Position numbers and translations under genes: made by a program
Notes under the pieces: model-generated
Databases searched by the model: none
Seen by the model: only the letters and a program-made list of their open reading frames with translations
Told to the model about the DNA's origin: nothing
Part shown: positions 61,701-64,000 of the stretch, one piece after another
How positions within the stretch are numbered: the first letter of the stretch is position 1
Layout of the letters: every line of letters begins with the position of its first letter
Assembly: GCF_002937075.1 (NCBI RefSeq)
Contig: NZ_NHSJ01000082.1
Location: 1 to 64,000 of the forward strand
Length of the DNA stretch: 64,000 nt
Direction of reading: 5' to 3'
Source: Rhodoblastus sphagnicola
Lineage (GTDB): Bacteria; Pseudomonadota; Alphaproteobacteria; Rhizobiales; Beijerinckiaceae

Positions 61701-62983
61701 TCGAGAAGACCCTCTCCCTGATCCTGCTGCAGGCGCCGCGCGATGGTTCGCCGATTGTCAGCATCACCTGCGAGACGCCGATCCCGCCGCATTTCGATGT
61801 GCATTTCGCCCTGCCGAAAGCGCCCGAGAATTGCGTGCGCATCCTGCTGTGCCGGACGCAAGAACACCAGGCGCCCGGCGATTACCGCCCGTTCGGCGTT
61901 CTGATCGAGGCGGCCGGCGTTCAGTGTGGCGATCTCGACGCGTTCTCGCCCCTGAAGACGCATCGGGTCGATCTCAGCCTGGCGCCGACCGAAATGCTGC
62001 GCTCCCAGCACTTCGACGCCTGGGTCGATGCGCTGCGCCAGATCGCGCTGCGGCGCGAACCGGAGATTGACGCGACCTTTGCGTCGGTGCGAGGCCCGCA
62101 CGCCCCGGCTCTGCAGGACTGGCTCAAATCTCATGGCGGCGATTACGATGCCGTGCTGGTGCAGGGCATCCCCTTCGACGTCATTCCCAGCTCCGTGGCG
62201 ACGCTGACCAAATCTTCGGAGGTCAAATCTTCGGCTCCCGCGCCGGACCGGCCGCGCGTCGTCACCCTGCCGCATTTCCATGGCGACGACCGCTTTTACC
62301 ATTGGCGCACCTATTACGATGCGTTCGCGGCGGCCGACAGGACCTTGCTGTTCTCGGCGTCGCTGGCGCTCAGGCTCGGCGAGGCCGAAAAGTTCGCCGT
62401 GGTTCCCGGCGGCGGCGTCAGCGTCGAGGATCTCGGCGGTCCCGGCGTCGAAGGCGCGTTCCGCGCGGTCTGTCCCGCGGCGAACCCGTTCTTCCTCGTG
62501 CTCGGCCGCAAGACCGGATCGAAGGGCTACCAGGATGTGATCGAAGCCCATTGCCGGCTGCGGCGCGCGCGCGCCGATCTCGATCTGGTGCTGATCGGGC
62601 CGGATGACGATGGCGCGCCGGTGGAGGCGCCCGGCCTCCACGCGCTTGGACGGCAAAGCCGCGAGGTGGCGCGCGGGGCGCTCGCCTCCTGCCTCGGGCT
62701 GATCAGCATGAGTCGCAGCGAGAGTTTTGGCATCGTGCTGTGCGAAGCCTGGCTGTTCGGCAAGCCCGTGATCGCCAACGCCAATTGCTATTCGTTCCGC
62801 GATCTCGTGAAAAACGAGGCGACGGGGCTGCTGGTGTCCGGCGTGGACGAACTCGCCGGCGCGATGGCGCGGCTCGCCGACGAGTCCGAGACGCGGCGCC
62901 GCATGGGTCGCGCCGGATTTATCGACGTTGTGGCGACTTATTCCTGGGAACGCTGCGTCGACGCCATCGACGCGGAGCTGTAA
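58799..62983 (+). CDS. Triple-domain GT4-like glycosyltransferase
   Basis: 1394 residues, no membrane helix. Three GT-B units: about 15-400 (YNSHNVEASLLSS; FTGSGHHPNVEAAESLL; GSGTSLKAVEALAAHLPMV), about 415-795 (YSAHNVEAQLKRKLL; GFLGSSHGPNVAAAEF; GGGSSLKLPDYMAHGLPTL) and about 805-1394 (VVTYRYTEPSRGGAEEYLI; LGRKTGSKGYQDVIEAHCRL; SRSESFGIVLCEAWLFGKPVI). The first two are clearly related to each other. The third is split by an insert of about 250 residues (900-1150) with a beta-sandwich look. Likely builds a multi-sugar surface or protein glycan. The sugars are unknown. Confidence 0.88.
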   Translation: MASTDLARKDLARKPRALVLCFFPAFSPPSSGGEMRLGGLYREFARHYDVTLLTSTDFGARFEEIHHGAGFRELRFPKDEFWRKAYATLDASGLSGDLSPLAFALAVSDPACELRRVACELAVGADVIIHDFPYSEPIFSDGAPAPEIYNSHNVEASLLSSIARGSGFEAAWLKLLRIEGNLIRRAQKVFATSAADAEIFRLLYGAAPEKLFLCPNGYCEDEIDATAASRVEAAREPGERPVLLFTGSGHHPNVEAAESLLSLARYMPDCRFVVAGGVCGALAHRPRGENVELFGPFTPKQKKDLLVEADIYINPVVLGSGTSLKAVEALAAHLPMVSTPEGVRGLDLTPDDHAVIVQREEFVLAIRRVLADAPLRARIAADGRKLAEARLCWRAIADRLAADLASDVAAEASRPAPRPLALAFNDYSLTGLQSGGAARVGNLLANLDCDVVLTTFAATAQIALLDKGVLQIGAPKSADHAAFEAAVNRGQAVSVNDGVAALFVAGNRALREIVASLAWRAEALIFEHPYMAPALDELRRLRPELSVIYSAHNVEAQLKRKLLRGHPLARSLVGFIAELERRLVAKADLIVCCTEADRQSFAAMTDAPIVLSPNGCRIAPLERKAAPAGAPKRIGFLGSSHGPNVAAAEFIVARLAPLFPKARFELIGSVCGALKAPPPDNVVLHGVAPERMKTFLMQQWDLALNPLTAGGGSSLKLPDYMAHGLPTLNTAEGARGFAVAARGAGRVVDLADFPAALRQMLAESAALADQGARARAYAEEELSWAAAANDYRAALRSLLRVPAPRAPRRLLVVTYRYTEPSRGGAEEYLIETLKRLRGRFSRIDLAAVDVERIENRHHFGCELTEGPGAAGRLGELFDTARYFPSEELGEAEMRERASDLERIWASEEFHLLAPFAKVLADPEAPSLFSGFFGPEAEGGVIRRWTAPDFSFLLPQEARLFQLRGFASVEKTLSLILLQAPRDGSPIVSITCETPIPPHFDVHFALPKAPENCVRILLCRTQEHQAPGDYRPFGVLIEAAGVQCGDLDAFSPLKTHRVDLSLAPTEMLRSQHFDAWVDALRQIALRREPEIDATFASVRGPHAPALQDWLKSHGGDYDAVLVQGIPFDVIPSSVATLTKSSEVKSSAPAPDRPRVVTLPHFHGDDRFYHWRTYYDAFAAADRTLLFSASLALRLGEAEKFAVVPGGGVSVEDLGGPGVEGAFRAVCPAANPFFLVLGRKTGSKGYQDVIEAHCRLRRARADLDLVLIGPDDDGAPVEAPGLHALGRQSREVARGALASCLGLISMSRSESFGIVLCEAWLFGKPVIANANCYSFRDLVKNEATGLLVSGVDELAGAMARLADESETRRRMGRAGFIDVVATYSWERCVDAIDAEL

Positions 62984-63198
62984 GCGCGTCGCGGCGATCG
63001 ACGCGGTAACCATTTCAAGCAGGCTACCGTTGGGTTGCGCCGATCGCGCAAACGCAACGCAATAATTTTTTAAATTAATATGAACGCAATGGTCACGTCT
63101 TTGTCAAAACACGAGAATTCCTGAAAGACTTACGCGCCTTGCATGTGAAGTTTCGATCCATTATAAATAGAGTGTATCCAAGGGAATTTGGGAAGCTC
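62984..63198. other. AT-rich promoter region of the secretion transporter
   Basis: 215 bp, noticeably AT-rich (AATAATTTTTTAAATTAATA near 63060), unlike the flanking coding sequence. It probably holds the promoter of the transporter gene; no factor site is recognised. Confidence 0.45.
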
Positions 63199-64000
63199 AT
63201 GGCCAGCACCGAGATTTTGCCTGCGACCGCCTCCGAGCGTACAAAAGGGTCGCATGAACAAGGCTTCCACGGCGCGGACGAAAAGCACAAGTCCGCGCTC
63301 GAATGTCTGGTCATGGTGGCCACCCATCACGCCATAACGCTGACGGTTGCGGAGATCGTGCGCGACAACGGCTTGCCCGACCCGGTCGTCGATTATGACG
63401 CGCTCGTCCATTGCGCGAGACATGCCGGACTGAAGGCCAAGCTGGTGCATCTCGACTGGGCCGGGCTGACACAGATCAAGAAAGCCGTTCCCGCCATCAT
63501 CCGCCTCAAGACCGGCGCGAGCCTGGTGCTGGCGCGCGTGATCGTCGATGGCGGGCCGCTTGGCGTGGTGCTGCACGACCCCAACGCGGCCGAAGGCGCC
63601 GAGCTCTTTGTCGATTGGCTCCGATTCCAGGAGATCTGGACCGGCGAAGTTCTGCTGGTCCGCCGCAATTACGATTTGAAGGACGAAGAACAGCCGTTCA
63701 GCATCAGTCTCATCGCCTCGCTGATCTTCCGCGAGCGCAAGCTCGCCCGCGACATCGCCATTTGCGCCTTGCTTTTGAGTCTGCTCGCGCTGGCGCCGAT
63801 CATTTACTGGACGCTGATCGGCCAGAAGGTGATCGCCTATCACGCCATGAACACGTTCACCGTGCTGACGGTGGGCATGCTCGTGCTGATCGTGTTCGAA
63901 ACCATCTTCAGCTTTCTGCGCTCCTACCTGCTGCAATTCCTTACGTCCCGCGTCGATGTTCGCCTGTCGGAATATATGTTCGACCGGCTGCTGGCGTTGC
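63199..64000 (+). CDS. Type I secretion ABC transporter with C39-like domain, 3' end missing
   Basis: The frame is open to the right edge; 267 residues are visible. Residues 30-160 form a C39-like peptidase domain (KSALECLVMVATHHAITLTVAEI), aligning with the domain of HlyB. The cysteine is present, but the catalytic histidine position reads GASLVLARV, so the domain is probably a non-cleaving substrate-binding one (CLD). The transmembrane domain starts near 185 (RDIAICALLLSLLALAPIIYW and TVLTVGMLVLIVFETIFSF). The ATPase lies outside. HlyB-type exporters secrete RTX-like proteins; the nearby glycosyltransferase may modify such a substrate. Confidence 0.88.
   Translation, partial: MASTEILPATASERTKGSHEQGFHGADEKHKSALECLVMVATHHAITLTVAEIVRDNGLPDPVVDYDALVHCARHAGLKAKLVHLDWAGLTQIKKAVPAIIRLKTGASLVLARVIVDGGPLGVVLHDPNAAEGAELFVDWLRFQEIWTGEVLLVRRNYDLKDEEQPFSISLIASLIFRERKLARDIAICALLLSLLALAPIIYWTLIGQKVIAYHAMNTFTVLTVGMLVLIVFETIFSFLRSYLLQFLTSRVDVRLSEYMFDRLLAL

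Noticed and set aside
60485..63013. 842-codon minus-strand open frame opposite the triple glycosyltransferase
   Set aside because: The plus strand shows three glycosyltransferase units with motifs; the minus frame shows none.

Overview
The window is GC-rich, densely coded chromosomal DNA from an alphaproteobacterium, most likely a Hyphomicrobiales member of the Beijerinckiaceae/Methylocystaceae kind. The reasons are the cell-cycle methylase CcrM with CtrA-type TTAA-N7-TTAA sites, a ccmIEFH cytochrome c maturation block, methylmalonyl-CoA mutase small subunit and MeaB, PHB turnover genes, a CowN nitrogenase-protection protein, and intergenic palindromes of a Rhizobiales type. I see no phage, transposase, CRISPR array, rRNA or tRNA.

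Layout. 1-7 kb: a type 4 uracil-DNA glycosylase (cut by the left edge), rnhB, ccrM, a CtrA-box gene of unknown role, an MBL-fold hydrolase and mutA. 7-14 kb: a DUF900 lipoprotein, the ccmI-ccmE-ccmF-ccmH operon and a HerA-like ATPase. 14-24 kb: a DegP protease, an orphan OmpR-type regulator, a PHB-depolymerase operon led by a ribbon-helix-helix regulator, and a YeiH/DsbA/LysR group. 24-29 kb: meaB, a peptidase C15 gene, a TerC-like membrane protein, a PCuAC copper chaperone and a chemoreceptor. 29-39 kb: a ChbG/HpnK deacetylase, a GT2 glycosyltransferase, murJ, and a likely operon of PBP1A, a six-PAS FixL-like kinase and a FixJ-like regulator. 39-44 kb: a YcgN-like protein, miaA, serB, an RcoM-like PAS-LytTR regulator and cowN. 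44-47 kb: a small RiPP-like system. 47-58 kb: cysS, a GNAT/cimA operon, a second chemoreceptor, ppk2, and ilvB-ilvH behind a leader-peptide attenuator. 58-64 kb: a DUF4214-like protein, a 1394-residue triple glycosyltransferase and the start of a type I secretion ABC transporter.

The most interesting stretch is 43.2-47.3 kb. On the minus strand a His-rich CDF metal exporter is followed by a cobalamin riboswitch, then a 45-codon peptide gene, then a radical SAM/SPASM enzyme, closed by a terminator. This matches the CbpA/CbpB type of modified-peptide pair and places a putative RiPP under vitamin B12 control. Facing it are an RcoM-like putative haem CO sensor and CowN, which protects nitrogenase from CO.

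Other regulatory finds are a complete transcription attenuator for ilvB (Ile-Leu-Val-Val-Val leader peptide, antiterminator and terminator), four perfect TTAA-N7-TTAA sites that all lie in intergenic upstream regions, and palindromic candidate operators before several regulators and secreted-protein genes.
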